Source of the DNA: Atrina japonica
Taxonomy: Eukaryota > Mollusca > Bivalvia > Pterioida > Pinnidae
DNA: 64,000 nt
Direction of reading: 5' to 3'
NCBI GenBank assembly: GCA_030159075.1
Contig: BROG01000951.1
Span: 1-64,000, forward strand
Part shown: positions 1-11,320 of the stretch, piece after piece
Position numbering within the stretch: position 1 is the first letter of the stretch
Layout: each line of letters opens with the position of its first letter
Program-made: the position numbers and the translations under genes
Notes under the pieces: generated by a model
The model's database searches: none
What the model saw: only the letters and a program-made list of their open reading frames with translations
Told to the model about the DNA's origin: nothing

Positions 1-96
1 ATCTGTGTACAAATCAACCTCTATTTAAAGACCACACACCTATAAAGACCGGTTTACCTGTGTCCCCAAGGTGGTTGTTATATATAGGTTTCACTG
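1..96. mobile_element. right end of a pogo/Tigger-like DNA element, cut by the window edge
   Basis: The stretch ends in ...GGTTTCACTG followed by TA (97-98). On the minus strand this reads CAGTGAAACC, the usual type of pogo/Tigger terminus with a TA target site. The left end lies outside the window, so neither the TIR pair nor the target duplication can be confirmed. No coding sequence is visible. Confidence 0.5.
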
Positions 97-97
97 T

Positions 98-960
98 ATA
101 ATCAGTCAAAAGGCGGACAATCATAACAAGAACAGTACAGAATGGTATAGAATAAATTCATATAAAAATAACAGATACCAATTTATCCGATAACACAAAG
201 TTACAAAAGTTTATTTTACACTATGCAACATGGGGTATCCCGTCGATCTCCGATTCGAGAAACGATAGTGGATAGAGGGCGCTGTAATTATACGAGTTAG
301 TAAGATGCTTGATGCTTTCCTCCGTATTTCCCGATGGTGATGCAATAGGCCATACCTTACATTACCAGCAGATGTTTTTTTCTGTTTTAATTATTCGTCA
401 AACGAGAAAGGTCTGCTTAAGTATAGTATTATGATGAAAATAACACATTATAGGATGGTAGTGGTAATTGTCTCCCTTGAAAACTGTTGTCATCCACATG
501 CTTGGTTGACATATTTTTGTCGGAGTAACAATTTTCAGGATTTTAATAATATACAAATGTCATATATTTCTCTGGATGCATCTTTTGATGCTGAACCCTT
601 CCAACCCTTCCCAATCCTTCCAACCCTAAGTATCTAGATATTATGTCCGTAGGATTTAAAGGGTTAAATTTTTGTCTGTTTATCAAAATGTGTTTTAACA
701 CGTTGACAGTGTAGTATTTGTACTGTTTACAAAGTCTTTATCTGAAGTCTTTTAAGTGCAGTATAAACTGTAAATTGATGACTTGCTATTTTCAACGGCT
801 ATTACAAATATTTCATTCAATTAAAAAGCACTTTGTCACACTACTGGTAAAAATGTAAAATCATTATAGAAAGTGTTTGTATTTAAAGTGAAAGTGAGTT
901 AATTCAAAAAGCCTAATCTACTTCTCAGATGTCGCAAAGGAATTGAGTCTTGTTAGTCAC
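98..960. other. no gene seen
   Basis: AT-rich sequence with only short, composition-driven open frames (for example 431-637). I see no splice-flanked coding block, tandem repeat or inverted termini here. Confidence 0.5.
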
Positions 961-999
961 TATTATATGGTGAACAGTACGTATACCAAAGCTCGAAGT

Positions 1000-1210
1000 T
1001 AAAGGGGCATTAACCGTGTTTACCACCAAAAATATTTTCGATTTTTTTCCACACTTTTACTACTTGTACTTGATATACAATAACAAATATGAGCTATACA
1101 CAAGCATAAAAAAATTCTTATATTCCTATATATTTTGTGAAAGTAAGGTCAGGTCCAGAATCGTATGCACACACATTGCAATTAAGTGAATAATTGCCGA
1201 ACTGGAATTT
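1000..1210 (+). repeat. interspersed repeat C (GGGGCATTAACC family)
   Basis: It begins with AAAGGGGCATTAACCGTG, followed by a TTTACCA block, a TACAATAACAAA block and AAGGTCAGGTCCAG. The same ordered blocks recur at 43225-43375 (+), and parts recur reversed at 6845-6930 and 63495-63545. In the 43-kb copy these blocks are followed by the repeat found at 9155-10040, so this is probably the 5' part of a longer family. No ORF. Confidence 0.6.
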
Positions 1211-1460
1211 TCAAACAATTTTCACAAAATAATAAGATTAATCTAAGGCTGAGATCTGTTTCGGCTGTGGTTAGAGATAAAAAAAATTCGAGGACAAAAT
1301 ATGATGAAATGTTTTAAAATCCACATTTTAGTTATGTGATATGTGACTTTGTATGCATAATACATCCATTCGTATAATGGGGGATATTTCTTGTGACTTT
1401 ATATGTTTTCTGTATCATTTTATCATCTATATGCTACCTTAGAAACAATAAGAGTATCGC

Positions 1461-1580
1461 ACTTTACACTATGAAGTCTCTCACTTCTGGTTAGCACAGG
1501 TTCGAGTCTCGCTAAAACCTAAACTGATTTTTATGTGAATTTAGCCAAATTACTTGCAGAAAGTCGGTGGTCTCTTCTCG
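1461..1580 (+). repeat. SINE-B copy, tRNA-like head
   Basis: It contains TGAAGTCTCTCACTTCT, then a B-box-like GGTTCGAGTCTCGC, then a body segment. The reverse complement of this layout is seen at 6425-6625 (head and body) and in parts at 7795-7950, 24620-24700 and 63655-63715. A pol III B-box-like head suggests a tRNA-derived SINE. The 3' boundary is unclear. Confidence 0.55.
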
Positions 1581-2076
1581 TGTACGTTGTAACCTGGTTC
1601 TCTCCTCCACTATTAAAAAAATGGCCGCCACCATATAACTGAAAAAATAATGATTATGACGGAAAACACTATTCAAAATTCAAATTCCAATCTAGAGGTG
1701 ACTTTAACCAAACGGAACTATTTAACAATCAAACCAAATGTCTCATAAATAATTCACTCATTTCTAAAATAACTGATTAAACAATTCTTATTTTTCATAA
1801 TTTCCATAAATGGTAATAGTCGAATTCAAACACTCTTAATTACTTAGGGAAATATTATTCATTCCAGAATATAAATGGGTAAATCCATGAATTTATGACA
1901 TCAATCAAATCCGTTAAGTCGGTCACGTGATCAATTTCACTTTTCTGAACAGATTCACAAATACTCGCTAGCGAGCTATTATAAAGGCATGTCTCTTTTT
2001 ATAAGCTAAGTATCTGAGCACCAAAAAAGGGCATGTCTCTACAGAATATGACTAATTACGCAACGTTAGAAGAATG

Positions 2077-2317
2077 GAACAATTATATAGCAGGACGGCT
2101 GTTGGAGTGGCCGGAAATAGAACAATTATATAGCAGGACGGCTGTCGGAGTGGCCGGAAATGGAACAATTATATAGCAGGACGGCTGTCGGAGTGGCCGG
2201 AAATGGAACAATTATATAGCAGGACGGCTGTCGGAGTGGCCGGAAATGGAACAATTATATAGCAGGACGGCTGTCAGAGGGGTCGGAAATGGAACAATTA
2301 TATAGCAGGACGGCTGT
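2077..2317 (+). repeat. 43-bp minisatellite, about 5.6 copies
   Basis: The unit starts GAACAATTATATAGCAGGAC and continues GGCTGTCGGAGTGGCCGGAA. Five near-identical units plus a partial one differ at only a few positions. The unit is more GC-rich than its surroundings. There is no coding frame and no unique spacer, so it is a simple tandem array. Confidence 0.95.
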
Positions 2318-2452
2318 TTCCAAACACAATTAATATGAATTAAGGCAAAGCCTTGAAAGCGAGCGCAGCTTGGTCATTGTTTGGACAATTTAGTGAAATA
2401 ACCATGTATCGATACATCTGACAAATGTCAATAATGATATGCTGCTCCACCT

Positions 2453-2781
2453 ATACCACATTCAATCCATTAAGCATCCCATGTCCCTATTTATAAGCTT
2501 ATAAGCACCCCTCCCTTTTTACACATGATAACGTACCTTTCCTAGCCAATTGACAAGGCAATGTGGACCACAAAAACGTAAATAACAGTTATCTCTAGCC
2601 CCATACAACACAAGAATGTCAATAGGTGTCCACTGTATTAACTACAACAATTTTACCACTGACCCTTGTAAAAAATTAAATGCTTTTCTTCAGTTTACTA
2701 TTGATTAGTTCCAATAAGCGCCCACATCTTTTTTTTCTTTTTTCTTTTTTTCGTAGGCGCATATTGGGTAGAATACGGTAT
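2453..2781. mobile_element. MITE, family M1 (ATACCACATTCAA termini)
   Basis: The left end ATACCACATTCAATCC... pairs with the reverse complement of the right end, ...GGGTAGAATACGGTAT, read as ATACCGTATTCTACCC. Between them are AAGCRCCC-type motifs in both orientations. The same terminus and internal motifs occur at 37007-37292. About 0.33 kb with no ORF, so non-autonomous. Confidence 0.6.
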
Positions 2782-2789
2782 TGCCAATA

Positions 2790-3733
2790 CGAGACATAAT
2801 TATATGTAATGAGTGGCATTGTGCTACAGATCCCGCATTTTCCGTTTTTTTTCTTGACGCTTTGTCAAACTTTTATAAAGTTTCTATGTTGCATGTGATA
2901 AAGAAATAAATGTTCATAGATAAACGGAAATTCTGCACCTTATTTGACACTTCTGTCCTCGTGATTCTTGCATTAAGACAATGAGACAACGGGCTGATGG
3001 CAAGTGCAAACTACTGGTTTATTTATACATGTTGCAAATGGTTGATTTGATTGGCCAATGGGATAACTTTCAAAAATCCTGCTAGAGCTGTTACAGTGAA
3101 AACTGTCCTTGGTCTTACTCATGCTTTCAAACCAGCAATATAGAGAGCCTAGGCTTTATTTATCAGTGGTCAAACGTATTTGTCTGTGATCGCTCAAAAT
3201 ATGCACCAAACAGGAACAAAAATTAGGCAGAAAATTAGCCAATTTCATGTTTAACCAATGATGAGAAAAATGAATCCATGGCTTAATGAATTATTGACTA
3301 ATGGCAGTGTGAGCCCTGGTAAATACATCTGTATACTCAAATAAGCATCAGAATACGAACACTCAACGTATCACAATTATGAATGACCATTAAAGTGTTT
3401 TAAAACAATGCAATTCATTTTAATAATGAAATTTTGGATGCAGATTATGAACAATAGTAGAATTTAAACTGCAGAAGTAATGTAAACAGACAGATGTTTG
3501 TTAGATGGAAAATACCATGAATTTTTCCTTAACTTGAGTCTTTTTGTTGTTGCATATTATCAAATTTATGCTAGAATAAAAATGTGTCGATAATAAATAT
3601 TGGTTTAAATCCAAATGATGAGTGGAAACAAGTAGTCAGACACCATACGAAAACATAATTATAGTAGTTGTGAGATAGCAGTGATATATTTTCTAAAAAA
3701 AAATATCTATACATATTATAACAATGATGTTTA

Positions 3734-3735
<2 letters not shown>
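2790..3735. other. no gene seen
   Basis: AT-rich non-coding sequence. I found no supported feature. Confidence 0.45.

Positions 3736-3738
<3 letters not shown>

Positions 3739-3784
<46 letters not shown>
3739..3784. repeat. (GA)n microsatellite
   Basis: An uninterrupted GA dinucleotide run of 23 units. Confidence 0.98.
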
Positions 3785-3787
<3 letters not shown>

Positions 3788-3971
3788 TTTCAGGATTATT
3801 TTTTTTCTAGAACTTCTATTTATGCTTTTCTCCTGCATATGTTACATTAAAACAATTTTGTTGATCGGTTCATGGTGAAGAAATGATCAATCTGTATTTG
3901 ACAATCTGATGACAAGTGTAGTGTCAATTTAAAAAGCCATTGGAGAAAACAAACAACTCAATCAAGGACAT

Positions 3972-3973
<2 letters not shown>

Positions 3974-4030
<57 letters not shown>
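3974..4030. repeat. (CA)n microsatellite
   Basis: An uninterrupted AC/CA run. An 87-aa open frame across it encodes only a Thr/His stretch and is not a gene. A poly-T run of about 23 nt follows at 4128-4150. Confidence 0.98.
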
Positions 4031-4031
<1 letters not shown>

Positions 4032-4159
4032 CATCTCTCTCCGTGCCTCTGATGGACGAGTGGCAATTAATTATTCATCAAGCCAAAGCAAGGAAGCAAG
4101 GTTTATCAGACTTATATGTTCTTGTTCTTTTTTTTTTTTTTTTTTTTTTTCAACCAATA

Positions 4160-5030
4160 ACATAAACCTAAAATTTCATTGTTCTGTAAATTTGCTGTTA
4201 TAATGTTGGGTGTACTAAAGTCAACTAAAATATTTATCAGTTCCTCTTCAGATGTAATGATTATTTTTTCTTTAAATATATATCATTTGGAATCAAAATA
4301 TAACAATGTAAATCTACAGTTAAATTGGTCACATAGAAATTCAATATATAGAAGTAAGTAAGTCGTGTACCGGCATAAGATTAGTAGTCAAATATTATGA
4401 TACGTCAAAGAAGTCAAAAGGCTTAGTACGATGTCTAATCAGTGAATTCATGAACACCAAAATATAGGCTACTGGAAGTAAAATAAAAATATCACAGCAA
4501 AATGATATGTATGTAGAGTAGCTATATTTTATTATAAAGTAAATAAAGTGCATTCTCTTTTCCTTTCTTTTCTTTCTTTTTTTTTTGAGGGGAGAGGGGA
4601 GCTTTAAATTAAATTTTCATTTCAGATAATTATTCACTTGTTCTTTTATCTTCATCTAATAATTTCTGTATGGTTATGGAAGTGTTAAAAACCTATATAG
4701 AAAGTTTGTATCGGCTAATTTATTTTCTACTGTAAATGTGTAGAGAAGAGATTTAGTATCATGCTAGTAGTTCTTTTGGTGGTTTATGTCATGTCAGAAA
4801 TACCTGTCTACATTGCGATTCTCATATTTAAATATGTTGACCAATTTGACTACATAAAATCAAACATATTGTTTACGGCAAAGAGATTTTTTATTTTGAA
4901 TAATGTGATATACGGTTGTTTTGACAGACAGTTCACATATGAGCCAATTCCTCAGAAAATCTATATAGCATAGTAATATTCTTTGTACCATTTGTGACGA
5001 GGATTTCGTCCTCATATGTTCCAGTTAAAG
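4160..5030. other. no gene seen
   Basis: AT-rich sequence with a short pyrimidine/purine patch (4555-4605). Small open frames here show no domain, splice context or homology that I recognise. Confidence 0.45.
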
Positions 5031-5035
5031 ACTTT

Positions 5036-5140
5036 GGACGCTCGGCGAGTGTGACCGGTCAGTAGGGGACGCTTACTCCTTTATGACACAATATCTCAAT
5101 TCTGGATTCCCATGGGTCTGTGCTTGTCCAATGTTCACCA
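5036..5140 (+). repeat. 3'-tail fragment of a retroelement family
   Basis: It contains GTGACCGGTCAGTAGGGGAC followed by GCTTACTCCT. Similar blocks (TTACTCC...GGCAYCTG...CCCACCTCTGGAT) occur at 8935-9030 and 18975-19085, and a related tail follows both RT relics. I infer a tail of the Penelope-like family; no RT sequence is present here. Confidence 0.45.
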
Positions 5141-5432
5141 GATGTGTATATGTATCCAGGACATCCTATACTTTGGTACCTGAAAGTTTATATTTATACA
5201 AATGGTTTACAGCTTGGAGTAAGAAGAAATGGTCAAATGAGTCGCCGGAAACAAGAACAATTTGTCTGTGATCTCTTACATCTTCAAAGTAGAAAATTCT
5301 GTATTTAGTTTGTACATATGTATCTACGGTGCAAAAAGACAAACTGTTATTGAAATAAAAAATAACGTAATGTTTATATTCCAAATAGTTTTATACGTAA
5401 ATATAAGTATATGTTTACAATATATATTTATT

Positions 5433-5530
5433 TATTGTTGTTTAATATCCCACTCAAGAATATTTCACTCATATGGAGACGTCACCAAATGCCGGTGAAG
5501 GGCTTCAAATTTTGGCCTATGCTCGGAACT
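5433..5530 (-). repeat. SINE-A fragment
   Basis: It contains ATATGGAGACGTCACCAAAT and GGTGAAGGGCTTCAAATTTT, the body seen in full at 60398-60677. The tRNA-like head is missing after about 5528. Orientation is taken from the full copy. Confidence 0.75.
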
Positions 5531-5654
5531 CTAATCGAGCTGCCACAATATGTCTAAAACGTTGTTGAGTTTGTCAATCTAAACAAACACACAAATAATC
5601 AGACTGGTTTATTTCGTCCGTGATACATAGTTCAAAGTTTACAGTTTTCTTTGC

Positions 5655-5745
5655 ATGATAACACGGGGCGCTGACTCCTTCTGACACCTGGTCCCATCCC
5701 GTTTGGGATTCGCAAATATTCTCCGTGTTTGTATTTTCTAATTTG
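5655..5745 (+). repeat. tail fragment matching the RT relics
   Basis: It contains ACTCCTTCTGACACCTGGTC followed by CCATCCCGTTTGGGATTCGC. Nearly the same tail follows the RT relic at 15226-15720 (about 15830-15890) and the one at 57540-58380 (about 58415-58480). It is a 3' remnant without RT sequence. Confidence 0.6.
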
Positions 5746-6195
5746 TTGTATTCTTTCGAATACCCAATGGCATTTCTTCGTCATAATATCTTATATGATT
5801 CCAATACATGGAATAAATGATTTAAAAACGCTTAAACTGATTGCATTCCAAAATATAACAATGAGAGATAGTGCAATGGATCCTTAATTTCGTTACAGTA
5901 AACAAGGGTATAAATCATCAAATGATTAAGATTAAGAAAAAATATAGAAATATATAATAGAACTTGATTTGTATTTTACTTCCATTCTTTTAATTTATAT
6001 TTTCAAATTAAAGTTATACTAATTAGTTGAAACTGCTAAAGTATCAATTTCGTGTCTAATATGTTTATCTGATTAAAAATTTGGAGTGATTTAAAGTATT
6101 TAAATCATACAAATACCCCGCACCACAGTTCATTCACGCGAGTTTCAGATCGATCTACAGTTCTAATTGCAGATCAAAACAGAGAAAATAAGGTA

Positions 6196-6230
6196 AGAGA
6201 GAGAGAGAGAGACAGAGAGAGAGAGAGAGA
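6196..6230. repeat. (GA)n microsatellite
   Basis: A GA run with one interruption (GACAGAGA). Confidence 0.95.
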
Positions 6231-6424
6231 TGAATTTTGTATAATGCTATAGATATTTTCATAGTATATTTAACCCAGGATTTGATGCATTTTACTGTAA
6301 TACCTTATTACATTATATCTTAAATATAGTTCAGTCGACAAAAGTTATCAAAATCACAGGTGCTGTTTACACATTTGTGTCAGAGTACATATCATTTATT
6401 ACTAATGGTTTGATTTGATTTTGA

Positions 6425-6625
6425 ATTTTGTTTTACGCTACACACAACAATTTTTCATTCATACGGTTGCGGCCAGTTTGTAATGGTGAAGAAAAGAACC
6501 CGATAACAATGTACCCAGGAAGTGACCAGCGGCCTTCCGCAGATAAACTGGCAAACTTTCACACAAAATTCAGCTTAAGTTCCAGCGGGGTTAGAATCTG
6601 CACTGACAAGAAGTGAGAGACTTCA
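6425..6625 (-). repeat. SINE-B copy
   Basis: The minus strand reads a tRNA-like head (GAAGTCTCTCACTTCTTGTC, then a degenerate B-box) and a body containing TGTGTGAAAGTTTGCCAGTT. It matches 1461-1580 in the head and 7795-7950 in the body. It lies directly against the SINE-A copy that starts near 6641. Confidence 0.65.
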
Positions 6626-6640
6626 TGGTTCAAAGCGCGA

Positions 6641-6840
6641 TGCCGGTGAAGGGCTTATGTACGGCAATTACGGCCATTGCGCAGTGAGGGTTCTTAACGT
6701 GCCGACACCTACTGTGACACGGGACCTCGATTTTATTGTCTCAGTCATAAGACAGGAAACCAACCTGCCGCCCGCTGAACTCGAACTCTGGACCTCAGGA
6801 TCAAGAGTCGAGCGCGTTACCGACTGAGTCAGGTCGGCTC
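6641..6840 (-). repeat. SINE-A copy with tRNA-like head
   Basis: The body blocks (GTGAAGGGCTT, TTACGGCCATTG, GTGCCGACACCTACTGTGAC) end at a head that reads on the minus strand CTCAGTCGGTAACGCGCTCG, followed by a GAGTTCGA B-box. These are A- and B-box-like pol III promoter elements. The 3' part of the element (left side) is truncated. Confidence 0.75.
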
Positions 6841-6844
6841 TCCT

Positions 6845-6930
6845 ATTTGTTATTGTACATCAAGTACAAGTAGTAAAAGTAGAAAATATCGAAATAATAT
6901 TTTGGTAAATATAGTTAATGCCCCTTTAAG
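6845..6930 (-). repeat. interspersed repeat C, partial, reversed
   Basis: Reading TTGTTATTGTACATCAAGTA ... TTAATGCCCCTTTAA, this is the reverse complement of part of 1000-1100 and 43230-43320. Confidence 0.6.
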
Positions 6931-7364
6931 TGAGTTTAACCAGGATTGAATCACGTAAACTTTCATTAATTAGTTAAACCAAATTTATACATCTCTAGTT
7001 CTATAAACTCAATTTCGTCAGTAAAATTATGTTTTTAATTTTAAAAATGAAATAGGTAAACCACTGGTTCGCTTCCGCTTCTGATGGACCGTTAAGAAAT
7101 TAATACATTTATCATCATCATTTTGTCTTGTCTCATACAAATCGTTTCAATCGTTCAGGTTTAATATTTAAATGGACATTAGCTCTGTTTACCAAAATTA
7201 GGTGAGCCATTTTGAATGCACGATAAAAATGGATAAAAATAATAAGCAAACATTTACTATAGAATGACCGTAATTACTACGGTAATTTGAAGTTTGGTTT
7301 TCAGTTTATGGATGGATAAGATTGGGACATAATGAAGTATTAGTGTTGACAATGAGATCAAACA

Positions 7365-7549
7365 TATAGACCCTTTCACGATAACTGCGGTCCTGTAACT
7401 TTGAGAGAATAAATGATACAGATTCCCAAAAAATGACGTCAAGAAACAATCAGTTACTATAACGATGTCTATACTATTATTATTTTTTTTATCTGTATCA
7501 TTTATTCCCTCAAACTTACAGGACCACAGTTATCGAGAAAAGGTCTATA
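7365..7549. mobile_element. foldback MITE with ~60-bp inverted arms
   Basis: The left arm TATAGACCCTTTCACGATAA continues through GGTCCTGTAACTTTGAGAGA to ATAAATGATACAGAT. The right arm is its reverse complement with only a few differences, leaving a central loop of roughly 65 bp. The RNA would form a long hairpin. No ORF of its own. Confidence 0.85.
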
Positions 7550-7794
7550 CTGAAGACATAATGCTCAATCAAGAACCTCTGGAAGAAATAGAAGAATAGA
7601 TAGAAAGATTTTCAAATAAATGTTGCTAGGAAATCAAGTCTAAAGGTAAATAAAAATAGGACTAGAAATAAATAAATGAATAAAAATTAAGCAAATAAAA
7701 TTAGTTTTCAATGAATAGATATATAAGTAGATAATACATTAATCTAGAAATAAATGGATAAATGAGAATAATTTTTTTTTTTTTTTTTTTCTAT

Positions 7795-7950
7795 TTTGAA
7801 TAGTGTTTTGTGCCACACTCAACAAGTAATCAGTTATAGGGTGGCGAGCAGTTTGTAATTGTGGAGAACAGAATCCGGTTACAATGTACCCAGAAAGAAA
7901 CTACGGTCTTCCTCAAGTAAATTGGCAAACTTTCACACAAAAATCAGCTA
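7795..7950 (-). repeat. SINE-B fragment
   Basis: It contains GTGTTTTGTGCCACACTCAA, AATGTACCCAGAAAG and GGCAAACTTTCACACAAAAA, the same blocks as 6428-6580. A poly-T run (7771-7790) precedes it and could be the element's A-tail read in reverse. Confidence 0.6.
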
Positions 7951-7970
7951 GGGAATAAATATTAGATACT

Positions 7971-8299
7971 GTATACAGGGAAATTTTCGCCACCATTTTA
8001 TTTTCATCATTTTAGCCCCCATCATCAGTGGGCGAATTCGAAATTCGGAGAATTCAAGACGGTTAATTCAACTGTTTTAATAACTGTATTTGTTATATAT
8101 TTCATACTGAAACAACACACAGTTACTTTTTAAATTAATGTGAGCATACAGAAAGCAGACATGCATAAGTATTAATTGTTAAGTGAAACAAAAATAAAGT
8201 AAAATCCTATCGTAAATTAGAATTGTAACGAGTCTGGGCGACTTTAAAACGGGGCGACACTTTTTGCAAGTGAAATAGGGCGAAAATAACCCTGTATAC
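7971..8299. mobile_element. MITE with GTATACAGGG termini
   Basis: The left end GTATACAGGGAAATTTTCGC and the reverse complement of the right end, GTATACAGGGTTATTTTCGC, form a TIR of about 22 bp. The 329-bp interior has no ORF, so the element is non-autonomous. The superfamily is not assigned. Confidence 0.8.
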
Positions 8300-8309
8300 A
8301 ACAAATAAA

Positions 8310-8930
8310 TGAATCCTAGTTGATCAACATTTATGGCATATTATAGATAGATTATCTCAGTAAAAATACACATTATTAGCTGCACGTGAAATAACAATAA
8401 CAATAAAAAGCAAAATGTATACATTTTTTCAGAATTTTTTCAAATGAAATTTTATTTAAATGCAGTTAAAATAAACCAAACATAAAAGCATACGGATTTC
8501 CGAAAGGTTTTTGGTATGTTAAACTTTAAACCCATCCACCATTGAAAGAGATATGGCAAGTATTTCAATCCGTCTGCCGCTGTATTGTATATAGTCAGAG
8601 AAGTCGGCACTAAAAATACATACTATTTTTATAATTTTATATTTTTGATTGGCTAAAAAAGAAACGAGACGTCAGATAATATCCTTTCCATTAAAAATAG
8701 AACAGAATAGAATAGAAGCAGTGCAATAAATTATCCGATTACAGTGCAATTTCATATTAAACGATAGACCACGTGTCCGTCTCTGGACAAATATACCCCT
8801 TACCAAAATAATGAAAGAGAAACTATGAAAACGCATTGCCCATATGTGTTCTGATCACCGAGCTTGAAAGAATACATGACAAATATGTGATGGTCCCAGC
8901 AGACAAAGTCTAAAATAATATAATATTTAT
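8310..8930. other. no gene seen
   Basis: AT-rich sequence without a supported feature. Confidence 0.4.
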
Positions 8931-8934
8931 TACT

Positions 8935-9030
8935 GTAGACTCGGGGTGGGTGTGACAACCCAGTCAAGAGGGAATGTTTACTCCCATATGGCATCTGATC
9001 CCACCTCTGGATTTCCAGATATCACTACTA
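8935..9030 (+). repeat. 3'-tail fragment of a retroelement family
   Basis: TTTACTCCCATATGGCATCT followed by GATCCCACCTCTGGATTTCC matches the block at 19028-19070. No RT sequence is attached. Confidence 0.5.
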
Positions 9031-9154
9031 AATTCAATTTTCTTCATTTTTTGTCCATTAATACTTCGCTTTGATCTTTATTGAAATGCAAACTATGAAA
9101 AATATTTATCCGCATAATTTTGAGAAAAATTACATTGAATATCCTCCTTCGAGG

Positions 9155-10040
9155 CATATCTAGGATTCCCTTGGAAAGTGTAAACAGGACTCGGCACAAT
9201 AAAACTTAAAAATTACTTGTGGCAAATCCTGAAATCTAATTGGCTAAGCAGGCCAATTTAAGAATATTCTCAGACTTGAGTAAATTTTCAAGTGTTATGG
9301 TGCCAGGCCTAGGTCCATGTAATTTCCTGTTTACTGAGTTAGAAATGATTATATATCAAAAACATGAATCAAGACAGGAAAAGAAATGTTTCCTTATAAA
9401 ATTACCAAGGGAAATTAATTTTGAATGTTTATTTTTCAATATCCGTCTGATAAAGCTTTCAATGAGTATAGTAATTATGGAACAAAAATTCACCATTTTC
9501 TCTTAAAAATTGACAATTTTTAAAAATCTGTAAATTCAACACCCCCCCCCCCCCCAAAAAAAAAAAAAAACATAATAAAAAACAAAATAATTCCTTAAGG
9601 TATTATTGTTAAACATTATGATTACGAACAAAAATATAAAGCTTTACTATTCTGACACGTTAGTTACAGCGGGGTCGGTATTTTTCTGGCACGACTAAAA
9701 TTTGAAAAAACAGGTAAGTAAATACTGAATATGAATCAACTGATTAAATGATAAAATTAGTCTTATGACATCTTACATCCGGGAAATAAGTGTCATCATT
9801 GTTATTAACAATTCGTCAAATGCTCGACACGGCATCTTTAGGCAAAATTTTCCACCACGACGTCACAGTTATATAGTACGTCAAACATTTGTGTGGATAT
9901 GACGTCACAATCCAATGACGTCAGAAAGCACAATAAACTTCCGTCATTTTTAACCGAATGCATTCCCAACGTCCAACGTTATTTGGATAGTGTTTAATTC
10001 CTCCTTAGTTTAAGACTACCAAAAATTGCATTTCAAAAAA
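9155..10040 (-). repeat. interspersed repeat D, ending just before the receptor gene
   Basis: This block is the reverse complement of 43420-44330 across many ordered segments: AGAAAATGGTGAATTTTTGT (reverse of 9480-9500 region), TTTTTCTGGCACGACTAAAA, CACGGCATCTTTAGGCAAAA, GACGTCACAATCCAATGACG, and GGATAGTGTTTAATTCCTC. Small indels separate the copies. A C/A homopolymer patch (9541-9570) lies inside. It is non-coding and ends about 100 bp before the first coding exon of the receptor gene, so it may contribute promoter or 5'UTR sequence. Confidence 0.7.
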
Positions 10041-10156
10041 GCGCAGAGACATTTGAGTTTTAAGAAATATTTAAAATATCAACGTTCAGTTCCCAGGTAT
10101 GCATATTTTCTTTTTGTACAAAGTTTGACTTTTTATTTACAGTAGATCAACTGGCA

Positions 10157-11320
10157 ATGGTTCCTTGTTCCACGTTTAAAAGCATGAAGAACATAAAACA
10201 AAGTGTACTAGTGTGGCAAAGAAACATTATTATAATATTTGTATTACTTTGGGAAACAAACTCTATAATACAAGATCGGCCAGAGAAAGCTGACATTACG
10301 AGAATATATAACTTTGTTGAATCACTTAATATAAGTGATTCGATCAAAGTAAGTGCCTTGAAAGAATATTTACTATACTGTCCAACTACTAGTCTCTGCA
10401 CCTATAACACGTCCAGCATACAAAAGTTTTATAGCGTACCAAAAGGTCAAGAATGTTGTCAGCCATGTTCCTGTGAAGAGGACTGTTATTCTAGGAAGAC
10501 GTGTTGTCCCGATATTTTGGACTATGAGAACATTCGAAGAGAACTTCAATCCCCTACCAGTGACCCACGTATTGAATGCGTACGTCCTCAAGTGTTACCA
10601 ATGCGCACCAGTAGAAGTATTCGATCACACACCCTCTACTGGATGATAACCAAATGTGGAAAAGGCTGGCAGGATGAATATTCGAGAATTCTTTGTGAAT
10701 CAATGCCAGAATTTTCGTCTCGATTTGAGCATAGAATTCATATTCCAGTATCATACACAAAGACCAATACAACATACAGAAATATTTTTTGTGCTCGCTG
10801 TAACGACATTTCGGACGAGAATCTAATATCTTGGACAGCGAATATTTCTGCCATCAGAATGGAGGATACAGATTTAGATTATCCCCATTTTGAAGGTCAA
10901 TTGTCGCTCAATTCACAATATTTTAATATTATCTTTGAGCCTTTACACCTTTTATTTAAGCCGAATGTGTGTTTCAAATATGACTACACTTTTTGCAGTC
11001 ACACAGGTCCGGACAGTATGGAGAGACTTTTTCGTGTACTTTGCAAAGATTTTACACTGAAGTATAATAGAGACAGTCGTAATCTATTCTGTTACTTATG
11101 TCAAACAAAAGAGTACATACGTGGACTTGGAACAAAATGCCTTTACCCTCCTCCACTTACAGGAGGCTGGAGTTTACGGGACTTTACTGTTCTCTTTGAT
11201 TTTCAATCTTCTCATTATGAAAACGATTCCCCTGAATCCAGAGAGTCATTTAGTTCAGTGAAAGTCAATCCTAAGGAATCACTAATCTGTTCCAGTTCTC
11301 AAAAGTACGACGAATTTGAG
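10157..11320 (+). CDS. receptor exon 1 (388 codons, ends phase 0)
   Basis: It encodes the signal peptide, the somatomedin-B-like module (genomic about 10440-10520) and the first part of the cysteine-rich ectodomain. GAG|GTAAGA at 11320/11321 is a good donor; reading through it stops at 11336-11338. Confidence 0.88.

Noticed and set aside
2077..2317. Regular repeats that could suggest a CRISPR array
   Set aside because: Units are contiguous with no unique spacers, no cas genes occur, and the window is eukaryotic.
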